Source of the DNA: Tragulus kanchil
Taxonomy: Eukaryota; Chordata; Mammalia; Artiodactyla; Tragulidae
Assembly: GCA_022376925.1 (NCBI GenBank)
Contig: JAIOJX010000006.1
Coordinates: 56,570,658-56,634,657, forward strand
DNA: 64,000 nucleotides
Direction: 5' to 3'
The position numbers were made by a program, and so were the translations under genes. A model generated the notes under the pieces. The model had not been told where the DNA came from. It did not search any database and saw only the letters and a program-made list of their open reading frames with translations. Positions 21,604-33,325 of this stretch are shown one piece after another. Numbering within the stretch: the stretch's first letter is position 1; every line of letters begins with the position of its first letter.

Positions 21604-23662
21604 GGCCACCATCGACCCCTGCCACCACTGGAGACTTCAGAATACTCAGAGGTGTGTCTGGCTCAGTCTCATGCAGGTCACTGTTCCCCTCTCACAGATC
21701 GCAGTGCACACAGACTTTCCAGTCCTACTCAGTTCCTCTATGATCTGCTTAATGATAACCTCCTTCAAGAGAAATTAAGTGCAACACCCTCTTCCAAGGA
21801 CTGTTCAAGGGCACTTTTAACTCAAGGAGGCACTTGGACCCTCTAAAACAGGTATGGCTCAGTTCCTTGTGGGAAACACTTCTCCTTTGCTGTGTCTTGG
21901 TGTGCAACAAGCTTTGCATATTTGGCCCACCCAGTCTCTCTGGCAGGTTTGAGGTTTGACTTTTAAAAGCACAATTGAACCCCTCCTATCATCTTGTTGT
22001 GGTTTCTCCTTTGCTCTTGGATGTGGGGTATCTTATTTGTGATCGGATCCAACCTCTGCCTGTTGATTGTTTTTCAGGAGTTACCTGCAATTCAGAGGAA
22101 TGCAGGAGAGATGAATGCACATCCTTCTATGCAAGGCTAGCACAACTATGCTCACTTTTTGAAGAGATTTTGTCATAAACACATGTTGGATTTTCTCAAT
22201 GGCTTTTAATGCATCTATTGAGATTACCATATGGTTTCTCTTTCTTTTTCTTGATACGGTGTATCACATTGATTGATTTACAGATATTGAAGAATTCTTG
22301 AATGCCTGGGACAAACCCAACTATAATGGTGTATCAGCTTTTTCATGTGTTGCTGAATTTTGTTTGCTGTGTCTTTTTATTTTTTTGATACTGTCCCTTG
22401 AAACAAAAATTAAAATTTTGACCTTGATGAAGTCCACTTTTTTTTTTTTTGCATTTCTTGCTCTTTTTGCTTTTTTGCTTTTAGAGTTCTCTTGCTTACA
22501 GATATGAATAATTCCAGATTAATCATATGTATACCTTATTCCCTCCCATCGCGCCCCTTCAGCCCATTTCGAGTTAATTTCCCTCCCTGTCGTTTGACCT
22601 GCAACCAAACTATGGTAGGAGTAATGGCGTCTTTCTCAAAAAGGAAATATTCACTCATGCACTATCAGAAATACTGTGGCAATGTCCTTGACCCTGCTGC
22701 AGGCCACCATCGACCCCTGCCACCACTGGAGACTTCAGAATACTCAGAGGTGTGTCTGGCTCAGTCTCATGCAGGTCACTGTTCCCCTCTCACAGATCGC
22801 AGTGCACACAGACTTTCCAGTCCTACTCAGTTCCTCTATGATCTGCTTAATGATAACCTCCTTCAAGAGAAATTAAGTGCAACACCCTCTTCCAAGGACT
22901 GTTCAAGGGCACTTTTAACTCAAGGAGGCACTTGGACCCTCTAAAACAGGTATGGCTCAGTTCCTTGTGGGAAACACTTCTCCTTTGCTGTGTCTTGGTG
23001 TGCAACAAGCTTTGCATATTTGGCCCACCCAGTCTCTCTGGCAGGTTTGAGGTTTGACTTTTAAAAGCACAATTGAACCCCTCCTATCATCTTGTTGTGG
23101 TTTCTCCTTTGCTCTTGGATGTGGGGTATCTTATTTGTGATCGGATCCAACCTCTGCCTGTTGATTGTTTTTCAGGAGTTACCTGCAATTCAGAGGAATG
23201 CAGGAGAGATGAATGCACATCCTTCTATGCAAGGCTAGCACAACTATGCTCACTTTTTGAAGAGATTTTGTCATAAACACATGTTGGATTTTCTCAATGG
23301 CTTTTAATGCATCTATTGAGATTACCATATGGTTTCTCTTTCTTTTTCTTGATACGGTGTATCACATTGATTGATTTACAGATATTGAAGAATTCTTGAA
23401 TGCCTGGGACAAACCCAACTATAATGGTGTATCAGCTTTTTCATGTGTTGCTGAATTTTGTTTGCTGTGTCTTTTTATTTTTTTGATACTGTCCCTTGAA
23501 ACAAAAATTAAAATTTTGACCTTGATGAAGTCCACTTTTTTTTTTTTTGCATTTCTTGCTCTTTTTGCTTTTTTGCTTTTAGAGTTCTCTTGCTTACAGA
23601 TATGAATAATTCCAGATTAATCATATGTATACCTTATTCCCTCCCATCGCACCCCTTCAGGC
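21473..23662 (+). repeat. Tandem duplication 8 (offset 1098)
   Basis: 21473-22564 recurs at 22571-23662. With duplication 7 this makes three copies of the short piece starting gagttaatttccctcc (20347, 21473, 22571). Confidence 0.95.
22150..22385 (-). mobile_element. Short L1 fragment, RT region, minus strand
   Basis: Reads as antisense L1 RT-region DNA (tgttggattttctcaatggc, gtgtatcacattgattgat, gcctgggacaaacccaact). It recurs through duplications 8 and 9 near 23250-23480 and 24436-24620. Confidence 0.75.
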
Positions 23663-25531
23663 CATTGTGTAACCCTAATGTAAGATCCCTTAACACATGG
23701 CATATTAACAGTAGTTATCTCTTCTACATATGATAGTATAGGGCTCCATGCTACTCCTTCCATATCTCTCACACACTCTTCCCTCTCACCAATGTCCATA
23801 AGTCTGTTCTTTTTTTTTTTATATAATGTTTTCTTTATTTCTTGAACTTTTTTTTTTTATTCTTTATTTTAAAGGTTTTACAGAGTTTTGTTGTTCATAT
23901 ACATGTATGTTCCCAGATCAGTCATATGCATATCCATGGTCCCCACCCACCCAGATCCCCCCATCCCACCCCTCCAGACCTTTGCCCCAAGCCATTGTAA
24001 GCACTCCTATTCCCTTAGCACTGTGACACTAGTTATCTTTTCCACACATAACACTATAGGTTTCCTTGTTACTTCCTCCATGCTTCCCCCTCCTATTTAT
24101 TCGCCACGATGTCCCTATGTCTATGCTCTGTCTTTTTTCATGAGTTCCTGTGTGTGATATCAAGACCGTCCTACTAGATTCCATATATGTGTGTTAGTAT
24201 ACTGTATTTGTCTTTCTCTTTTTGACTTACTTCACTTTTTATGATAGGTTCTAGAGCCAGCCACTTCATTAGGATTGAGTCTTCTGCATTTCTTTTAACA
24301 GCTGAGTAGTATTCCATTGTATATATGTACCAGAGCTGTTCTTTATGGATGTTTTTCCATCGATGCTCTGCGTGTGCGTTTATCAGTAGTATATCCATTG
24401 TACTATATGTACCAGACGTTTTATGGATGTTTTTCCTCAATGGCTTTTAATGCATCTATTGAGATTACCATATGGTTTCTCTTTCTTTTTCTTGATACGG
24501 TGTATCACATTGATTGATTTACAGATATTGAAGAATTCTTGAATGCCTGGGACAAACCCAACTATAATGGTGTATCAGCTTTTTCATGTGTTGCTGAATT
24601 TTGTTTGCTGTGTCTTTTTATTTTTTTGATACTGTCCCTTGAAACAAAAATTAAAATTTTGACCTTGATGAAGTCCACTTTTTTTTTTTTTGCATTTCTT
24701 GCTCTTTTTGCTTTTTTGCTTTTAGAGTTCTCTTGCTTACAGATATGAATAATTCCAGATTAATCATATGTATACCTTATTCCCTCCCATCGCACCCCTT
24801 CAGGCCATTGTGTAACCCTAATGTAAGATCCCTTAACACATGGCATATTAACAGTAGTTATCTCTTCTACATATGATAGTATAGGGCTCCATGCTACTCC
24901 TTCCATATCTCTCACACACTCTTCCCTCTCACCAATGTCCATAAGTCTGTTCTTTTTTTTTTTTTATAATGTTTTCTTTATTTCTTGAACTTTTTTTTTT
25001 TATTCTTTATTTTAAAGGTTTTACAGAGTTTTGTTGTTCATATACATGTATGTTCCCAGATCAGTCATATGCATATCCATGGTCCCCACCCACCCAGATC
25101 CCCCATCCCACCATCCAGACCTTTGCCCCAAGCCATTGTAAGCACTCCTATTCCCTTAGCACTGTGACACTAGTTATCTTTTCCACACATAACACTATAG
25201 GTTTCCTTGTTACTTCCTCCATGCTTCCCCCTCCCTATTTATTCGCCACGATGTCCCTATGTCTATGCTCTGTCTTTTTTTTCATGAGTTCCCTGTGTGT
25301 GATATCAAGACCGTCCTACTAGATTCCATATATGTGTGTTAGTATACTGTATTTGTCTTTCTCTTTTTGACTTACTTCACTTTTTATGATAGGTTCTAGA
25401 GCCAGCCACTTCATTAGGATTGAGTCTTCTGCATTTCTTTTAACAGCTGAGTAGTATTCCATTGTATATATGTACCAGAGCTGTTCTTTATGGATGTTTT
25501 TCCATCGATGCTCTGCGTGTGCGTTTATCAG
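23293..25531 (+). repeat. Tandem duplication 9 (offset 1143)
   Basis: 23293-24387 recurs at 24436-25531. Junction bases 24388-24435 repeat, with errors, the stretch at about 24305-24355 (agtagtattccattg, tgtaccagag), so a local stutter lies at the seam. Confidence 0.95.
23806..25528 (-). mobile_element. L1 3' end inserted into another L1 3' UTR, minus strand
   Basis: T-rich tracts at 23806-23875 (antisense poly(A)) start a second L1 3' UTR. The host L1 3' UTR (ending gtccataagtctgttc at about 23805) resumes near 25529 (tttgatcttactatattcc). Length after removing duplication 9 is about 0.6 kb. Confidence 0.6.
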
Positions 25532-26195
25532 TTTGATCTTACTATATTCCGTATATATGCATTGGTATACTATATTTGTCCTTCTCTTTTTGACTTACTT
25601 CACTTTGTATAAAGAGTTCTAGATTCATCAACTTCATTAGGCCTGATTTTTCTGCATTTCTTTTTGCAGCTGAGAAGTGCTCCATTATGTATATGTATCA
25701 GAAACTTTTTCTCCATTCATTCATCAATGGACATCTAGGTTGCTTCCATGTTCTAGCCATCATGTAGAGTGTTGCAATGAACACTAGGATACAGGTGTCT
25801 CTTTCAATTTTGATTTCACCAATAGTGGGATTGCTGGGTCATATGGTGCTTCTATTCTTAGTTTTTGAGGAATCTTCATACTGTCTTCTATAGAGGCTGT
25901 ATCAAGCTACATTCCCACCTACAATGCAAAAGTGTTCCCTTTTCTCCACACCCTCTCCAGTATTTATTATCTGTAGGTTTTTTGATGATGGCCATTCTGA
26001 CTGGTGTGAGATGATATCTCATTGTAGTTTTGATTTGCATTTCTCTAATAACAAGTGGGGTTGAGAATCATTTCATGTGTCTTTGGCCATCTGTCTTCTT
26101 TGGAGAGATGTCTCTTTGGGTCTTCTTCCCATTTTTTATTAGGTTTTTCATTTTTTTGGTGTTGAGTTGTCTGAGCTGCATGTATATTTTGGAAA

Positions 26196-26864
26196 TTAAT
26201 TCTTTGTTTCTTTTGTTAAGATTTTCTTCCATCCTTTGGCATGTCTGTTCACTTTGTTTGTAGTTTCTTTCACTGGGCAAAATCTTTTAAGTTTCATGAG
26301 GTCCCACATGTTGATTTTTGTGTTTATTTCTGATATTCTAGAGGGCAGCTCATAGAAAATTTTGCTTTGATTTATGTCATTGAGTCTTTTGCCTATATAC
26401 TCTTCCAAGAGCTTTATGATTTCTGTTCTTACATTTAGATCTTTAGTCTGTTTTGAGTTTATCTTTGTGTATGGTGTTAGGGAGTGTTCCAAATTGGGTT
26501 TTTTTACACATAACTGTCCAATATTCCCAGCATCATTTGTTGAAGAGGCTGTCTTGTCCCATTTTATATTTTTACCTCCTTTGTCAAAAATAAGGTATCC
26601 GTATGTGCATGGGTTTATCTCTGGGTTCTCGATCTTGTTCCATTGGTCTAAATTGTTGTTTCTGTGCCAGTACCATACTGTCTTGATGATTGTTGCTTTG
26701 TAGTATAGTGTGAAGTCATGGAGACTGAATGTTCCAGCTCCATTCCTCTTCCTCAGGACTACCTTGGCTATCTGGGGTCTTTCAAGTTTCCATATGAACT
26801 GTGTTATTTTTTGGCCTAGTTCTGTGAATCTGTAGATGATATTTGGTAGTATAATCATTTTCAC
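26196..26864 (-). pseudogene. L1 ORF2 C-terminal fragment, 222 codons open
   Basis: The longest open frame in the window. It begins MKMIILPNIIYRF and contains AGTFSLHDFTLYYKATIIKT, KTDGQ-type downstream text and MWDLMKLKRFCPVKE, all typical of the L1 ORF2 region after the RT. It is a transposon relic, not a host gene. The RT part (26869-28260) has repeated stops. Confidence 0.9.
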
Positions 26865-27055
26865 AATATTAATTTTTCTGAACCTGCAACTGGGAATATC
26901 TCCATCTGATTATATCGGCATTGATGTCTGTCATTAATGTCTGGTAATTTTCTGTGTAACGTTCCTTTGTCTCTTTAAGTAGGTTTATTCCTAGATATTT
27001 TATTCTTTTGGTTGCTATGGTGAATAGGATTGCATCCTTTGTTTCTCTTTTCTGA

Positions 27056-29389
27056 TTTTTCATTGTTTCTATAGAGGAATGTGAATGATTTCTGTGTATT
27101 GATTTGTATCCTGCAGCTTTGCTGAATTCATTGCTTAGTTCTAGTAGTTTTCTAATAGTGTCTGGGGTTTTCTATGAATAGTATCATGTTGTCTGCAAAT
27201 AGAGAGAGTTTTACTTCTTCTTTTCCCATCAGAATTCCCTTTATTCCCTTTTCTTCTCTTGTTTATGTAGTAATATCTTTCAGGAATATGTTGAATAATA
27301 TTGGTAAAAGTTGACACCCCTATCTTGTTCATGATCTTAGAGGAAATGCTTTCAGCTTTTCACCATTATGAATAATGTTTGCTCTGGGCTTCTCATATAT
27401 GGCTTTCACTATGTTGAGTTAAGTTCCTTCTATGCCATTTTTTGAAGAATTTCTGTCATAAATGGGTGTTGGATTTTGTCAGTCTTTTTCTGCGCCTATA
27501 GAGATTATCATGTGATTTTTGTCTTTCAATTTGTTTATATGCTGCACATATTGAATAACCTTTTGCACATATTGAATAACCTTTGCATGCCTGGGGTAAA
27601 CCCAACTTGATCATGAAGTATAAGTTTTTTGATATGCTGCTGAAATCTGTTTGCTAGTATTTTGTTGAGGACTATTGCATCTAAACTCAGCAATCATATC
27701 TGCCTATTATTTTCTTTTGTCTTTATTTTTAATATCAGAATGATGGTGGCCTCCTCAAATGTATTTGGAAGTGTTCGTTCTTGTGCAATTGTTTGAAAGA
27801 GTTTCAGAAGGATAGGCATGAGCTCCTCTTTAAATGTATGGTGGTATTCACCTGTGAAGCCATCTGTCCCTGGGCTTTTTTGAGGGGTAGATTTTTCATT
27901 ACAGATTCAATTTCTGAAGTTGTAATTGGTTTCTTCATAATTTCTATTTCTTCTTGGCTCAATCTTGGGAGAATGAACTTCCATAAGAATCTGTCCATTT
28001 CTTCCAGGTTGTCCAGTTTGTTGTCATATACTTGTTCATAATAGTCTCTTATAATCCTTCAATTTCTGTATTGTCTGTTGTAACCTCTCCTATCATCTTT
28101 ACTTTTGTGTCTTTCATTTCTTTTTCATTTATTTCTGCTTTGATTTTTATGATTTCTTTTTCTGCTAACTTTACCGGTTTATTGGTTATTCTTTCTCCAG
28201 TAGTTTTAAGTATAAGGTTATTTGTCTGTTTGACACTTTCTTATTTTTCATTGTTTCTATAGAGGAATGTGAATGATTTTGTGTAATATCTTTCAAGGAA
28301 ATTTTAATGTGTCTGGGGTTTTCTATGAATAGTATCATGTTGTCTGCAAATAAGTGAGTTTTCCTTCTTCTTTTCCCATCAGAATTCCCTTTATTCCCTT
28401 TTCTTCTCTTGTTTATGTAGTAATATCTTTCAGGAATATGTTGAATAATATTGGTAAAAGTTGACACCCCTATCTTGTTCATGATCTTAGAGGAAATGCT
28501 TTCAGCTTTTCACCATTATGAATAATGTTTGCTCTGGGCTTCTCATATATGGCTTTCACTATGTTGAGTTAAGTTCCTTCTATGCCATTTTTTGAAGAAT
28601 TTCTGTCATAAATGGGTGTTGGATTTTGTCAGTCTTTTTCTGCGCCTATAGAGATTATCATGTGATTTTTGTCTTTCAATTTGTTTATATGCTGCACATA
28701 TTGAATAACCTTTTGCACATATTGAATAACCTTTGCATGCCTGGGGTAAACCCAACTTGATCATGAAGTATAAGTTTTTTGATATGCTGCTGAAATCTGT
28801 TTGCTAGTATTTTGTTGAGGACTATTGCATCTAAACTCAGCAATCATATCTGCCTATTATTTTCTTTTGTCTTTATTTTTAATATCAGAATGATGGTGGC
28901 CTCCTCAAATGTATTTGGAAGTGTTCGTTCTTGTGCAATTGTTTGAAAGAGTTTCAGAAGGATAGGCATGAGCTCCTCTTTAAATGTATGGTGGTATTCA
29001 CCTGTGAAGCCATCTGTCCCTGGGCTTTTTTGAGGGGTAGATTTTTCATTACAGATTCAATTTCTGAAGTTGTAATTGGTTTCTTCATAATTTCTATTTC
29101 TTCTTGGCTCAATCTTGGGAGAATGAACTTCCATAAGAATCTGTCCATTTCTTCCAGGTTGTCCAGTTTGTTGTCATATACTTGTTCATAATAGTCTCTT
29201 ATAATCCTTCAATTTCTGTATTGTCTGTTGTAACCTCTCCTATCATCTTTACTTTTGTGTCTTTCATTTCTTTTTCATTTATTTCTGCTTTGATTTTTAT
29301 GATTTCTTTTTCTGCTAACTTTACCGGTTTATTGGTTATTCTTTCTCCAGTAGTTTTAAGTATAAGGTTATTTGTCTGTTTGACACTTT
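27056..29389 (+). repeat. Tandem duplication 10 (offset 1188, then 1150)
   Basis: 27056-28239 recurs at 28244-29389. Near its left end the second copy has lost about 38 bases (around 28285-28310), and single-base indels are visible. Confidence 0.95.
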
Positions 29390-29836
29390 TCTTATTTCTT
29401 GAGGTGGAATTGTATTGCTGTTAACTACCCTCTTAGAACTGTTTTTGCAGTATCCCATAGATGTTTGCTGTCGGATTTTCACTGTTATTTTCTTCTAGGA
29501 TTTTTTTTTTAATTTCTCTTTTGATTTGTTTGGTAATCTGTTTGATTTATTTAAGGTATGTGTTGTTTAATCTCCATGTATTTGTTTGTTTGTTTTTCTT
29601 ATAATTGATATCTAGTCACATTGCATTGTGGTTAGAAATGATGGTTGATATAGTTTCAATTTTCCTGAATTTAGTGAGGTTTGACTTGTGGCCCAAGATG
29701 TAGTCTATCCTGGAGAATGTTCCATGTGCACTTGAGAAGTGTATTCTTCTGCTTTTTGGTTGAAAGTCCTAAAGATATCAATGAGATCTGTCTCTTTTAA
29801 TGTGTCATTTAAAGCTTGTATTTTCTTATTGATTTT

Positions 29837-30193
29837 CTAATTTGATGATCTGTCCATTGGTGTAAAAACGGTGTTAAAGTCTCCTACTATTATAGAATTA
29901 ATGCAGATTTCTTCTTTTATGTCTGAGAGTGTTTGTCTTATGTACTGGGATGCTCCTGTGTTTGGTGGATAGATACTTATGATTGTTATATCTCCTCTTG
30001 GAATGATTCCTTTATCTTTATGTAGTATCTTACTTTGTCTCTTATAATCTTTTACTTTAAGGGCTACATTTTCTGATATGAAGATTGCTATTCCAGAATT
30101 CCTCTGATTTTCATTTGCATGGAATATATTTTTCGATCCTCTCACTTTCAGAGTATAAGTGTCTTTAGGTCTGAAGTGGGTTTCTTGTAGGCA

Positions 30194-30235
<42 letters not shown>

Positions 30236-30262
30236 GTCTTGCTTTTGTATCCATTCAGCCAT
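29837..30262 (-). pseudogene. L1 ORF2 endonuclease remnant with an expanded TA tract inside
   Basis: The minus-strand frame contains LQETHFRPKDTYTLKVRGSK and VGDFNTVFTPMD, both from the L1 endonuclease N-terminal half. A run of alternating Tyr-Ile codons from a TA microsatellite replaces the sequence just before LQETHF. Confidence 0.85.
30195..30233. repeat. (TA)n microsatellite
   Basis: About 39 bases of uninterrupted TA inside the L1 endonuclease region, likely length-variable. Confidence 0.95.
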
Positions 30263-30466
30263 TTTGTGTCTTTTGGTTGGGGCATTTGATCTATTTCATT
30301 TAAAGTAATTATTGATATAAATGATCCTATTGTCATCTTCTTAGATGTTATGATGGGTTTGTTTTGTAGATATTTTTCTTCTTCTCTTGTATTTCTTATA
30401 TTCTTATATGTCTTATATGTCTATATAAGTCCCTTTAACAATTACTGAAAGGTTGGTTTGGTGGTG

Positions 30467-31100
30467 CTAAATTTTTAAATTTTTTCTTGTCTGTAAAACT
30501 TTTGATTTTCCATCAATTCTGAGTGAGATCTTTGCAGAGTAGGGTATTCTTAGCTCCAGATTTTTCCCTTTTAGTGCTTTGCATATGTCTTCCCATTCCC
30601 TTCTTGCCTTTAGATTTTCTGCTGAAAGATCATCTGTTAAACATATGGGGTTTCCCTTGTATGTCATTGTTGCTTTTCCTGTGGTACTGTAAGTATTCTT
30701 CCTTGTGAATACTCTGTGTTTACTATGTGTTAGCTTAATTAATATTTGTCTTGGTGAATTTCTCCTAGAGTTTTTCCTAGGACTCTACTCAAGGAAATTG
30801 GATTCTCTGGGCTTCTTGGACTTGACTGACTATTTCTTTTCCCTTGTTGGGGATGTTTTCAACTATAATTTTTTCAAAAATTTTCTCATACCCTTTATTT
30901 TTTTCTTCTTCTTCTGGAACTCCTATAATTTGAGTATTGGTGTGTTTAATATTATGCCAGAGGTCTCTGAGACTATTCCCAGCTCTTTTCATCCTTTGAG
31001 CTTGATTCCATTCTTTTGCAGTTACTTCCATCATTTTGTATTCCAGCTCCCTTATTCTGTCTGCTCTTCATTCCTTCTAGAATACTTTTTAGTTCAGTAA
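30467..31100 (-). pseudogene. L1 ORF1 remnant
   Basis: Two frames: 30467-30667 with LTDDLSAENLKARREWEDI (C-terminal domain) and 30789-31034 with QIIGVPEEEEKNKGYEKIFEKIIVE (central domain). They match L1 ORF1p and are separated by stops. Confidence 0.85.
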
Positions 31101-33325
31101 TTGAGTCGTTTGCCCCTTTTTATTGCTTTTTAAGTTCCACAACTGAGTTATTGGTCTCTGTTGTTTATTAAGTTCTTGTTTTACTTTGTTCTGTGTGGTA
31201 GTTGATTCTTGCATTTTCTGTAATATTCTGTTTTCTAAGTTTTAGATCATTGTTACTATCATTGTTCTGAATTCTCTTTCAGAACATTTTTTAAATTCCT
31301 CTTTGTTTATTTGGATTTGTGTGTTTGTAGATTGCTCCTTAATATGTGTGGCATTTCTCTGCTCTTTAATTATTATCAATTTTTTAACTGAGGTTTCTTT
31401 TTTCCCAGACTTTGAATTATGCCTGTGAGTGACTGGTTTTGTATTTTTGTCTTGTTTGTTGTTTGGATGAAATGTTTTATTCAGGTTGCTGCTGGCTGTT
31501 GGGTGATGACAGGACTTGCATATAAGTCCTTGCTTTTGTGGGAGTTCTCAGTGTCTAATGACCTCTAGTGTTCAGCATTCCCTGGTAATGTAGGGCCTTG
31601 GAGTCAGTGATCCTTCTCTGAAGCCCCTGGGCTTGATGCTTGACGAGGGGATGGAGGTTCCATGGTTGAAAACAAACACTGTTTCAGCTTCCAATCTGCT
31701 TTCTCTTTAGCTTCTTTCAACACGAGATCATATAGACGTGCTTGATATCTTTCTCATCACATATCCTCATGGGACATTGTGTAGCATTGGTTTTCGACTG
31801 AGTAGAATAAAATGCTCATTTTTCTCAGCACTTCCATCCCTTTTTCAGGGACTAGTATATGAAGGATAACATGGAAGAAGTGTGCTGTTCTCCACCAGGG
31901 TGCCCCTTCCCAATAAATTATCTTTCTTCATCACCACGTGTGTCTCCTCAGGCAGTTTGCTGTGGAGTCCACTCTCAGGCCTTGGAATGTGTATCCTTTC
32001 AATACTTTGTTGCCAATCTTACTACGTTTGTTGCCGGTCTTGCCAGGTTTAGAAGTTTGTTGCTGATTATGATAAAGGCTTCAGATGAACATCCAGTGGC
32101 AGCGATGCAAGGAGCAAGGCACAGGAGAGGGGCACAGACAGTGCGTGCTCTCAAGGGGCACTGCTCTGCCCAGACCGTCAACCCAGAAATTCCTTCATTG
32201 TAGAATACTTTAGTTCAGTAATTGAGTCGTTTGCCCCTTTTATTGCTTTTTAAGTTCCACAACTGAGTTATTGGTCTCTGTTGTTTATTAAGTTCTTGTT
32301 TTACTTTGTTCTGTGTGGTAGTTGATTCTTGCATTTTCTGTAATATTCTGTTTTCTAAGTTTTAGATCATTGTTACTATCATTGTTCTGAATTCTCTTTC
32401 AGAACATTTTTTAAATTCCTCTTTGTTTATTTGGATTTGTGTGTTTGTAGATTGCTCCTTAATATGTGTGGCATTTCTCTGCTCTTTAATTATTATCAAT
32501 TTTTTAACTGAGGTTTCTTTTTTCCCAGACTTTGAATTATGCCTGTGAGTGACTGGTTTTGTATTTTTGTCTTGTTTGTTGTTTGGATGAAATGTTTTAT
32601 TCAGGTTGCTGCTGGCTGTTGGGTGATGACAGGACTTGCATATAAGTCCTTGCTTTTGTGGGAGTTCTCAGTGTCTAATGACCTCTAGTGTTCAGCATTC
32701 CCTGGTAATGTAGGGCCTTGGAGTCAGTGATCCTTCTCTGAAGCCCCTGGGCTTGATGCTTGACGAGGGGATGGAGGTTCCATGGTTGAAAACAAACACT
32801 GTTTCAGCTTCCAATCTGCTTTCTCTTTAGCTTCTTTCAACACGAGATCATATAGACGTGCTTGATATCTTTCTCATCACATATCCTCATGGGACATTGT
32901 GTAGCATTGGTTTTCGACTGAGTAGAATAAAATGCTCTATTTTTCTCAGCACTTCCATCCCTTTTTCAGGGACTAGTATATGAAGGATAACATGGAAGAA
33001 GTGTGCTGTTCTCCACCAGGGTGCCCCTTCCCAATAAATTATCTTTCTTCATCACCACGTGTGTCTCCTCAGGCAGTTTGCTGTGGAGTCCACTCTCAGG
33101 CCTTGGAATGTGTATCCTTTCAATACTTTGTTGCCAATCTTACTACGTTTGTTGCCGGTCTTGCCAGGTTTAGAAGTTTGTTGCTGATTATGATAAAGGA
33201 TTCAGATGAACATCCAGTGGAAGAGATGCAAAGAGTAAGGTACAGGAGAGGGGCACAGACAGTACTTGCTCTCCAGGGCCACTGCTCTGCCCAGACCGTC
33301 AACCCAGAAATTCCTTCATTGTAGC
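31078..33325 (+). repeat. Tandem duplication 11 (offset about 1121)
   Basis: 31078-32200 recurs at 32201-33325. In the last 130 bases before the seam (about 32070-32165) the first copy differs from the second at roughly ten positions, whereas the rest is almost identical. Confidence 0.95.
31671..32200. mobile_element. Unclassified element, LTR-like
   Basis: Lies between an L1 5' region and a different L1 3' piece. It contains cccaataaattatc at about 31909, followed by pyrimidine-rich DNA, which suggests an LTR with a poly(A) signal on the plus strand. It also has a 114-codon open frame (31859-32203) with no recognisable domain. A divergent L1 5' UTR is an alternative. Copies lie at 32793-33323 and, in part, 34008-34402. 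Confidence 0.35.

Larger units (their letters stand above)
17215..22149 (-). mobile_element. L1 LINE, minus strand: endonuclease, ORF1 and long 5' region
   Basis: Read on the minus strand from right to left: 5' untranslated DNA (about 19060-22149), ORF1 (about 19024 down to 18145; N-terminal block NEQSTNTQFQINGDELDKLSE, C-terminal block LTVDLSAETLQARREWQ), then ORF2 endonuclease (17918 down to 17215; IINIYASNTGAPQYIRQTL, STILVGDFNTLLAQMD). It stops at 17215 without RT or a 3' end, the opposite of the usual 5' truncation. ORF1 codes for the RNA-binding chaperone and ORF2 for the nicking and copying enzyme; both carry stops. Two tandem duplications inflate the 5' region. Confidence 0.85.
22386..31670 (-). 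mobile_element. Long L1 LINE, minus strand, with nested L1 3' end
   Basis: From left to right: antisense L1 3' untranslated DNA beginning near T-rich tracts (22440, copy 23538), ORF2 C-terminal part (26196-26864), RT (about 26870-28260 and its duplicate to 29390), endonuclease (29400-30262), ORF1 (30467-31100) and 5' region to about 31670. It is close to full length once the duplications are removed. All ORFs are broken. A second L1 3' end lies inside its 3' UTR (23806-25528). Confidence 0.85.

Noticed and set aside
21460..21846. 128-codon frame as a gene
   Set aside because: It sits antisense in the 5' region of a minus-strand L1, recurs with a different N-terminus across a seam at 22571, and has no known domain.
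26196..26864. 222-codon open frame as a host gene
   Set aside because: Its content is L1 ORF2 C-terminal sequence, flanked by the rest of an antisense L1.
31859..32203. 114-codon cysteine-containing frame as a small secreted protein
   Set aside because: No signal peptide or recognisable domain, it lies in an LTR-like repeat, and its C-terminal part changes between copies next to a seam.
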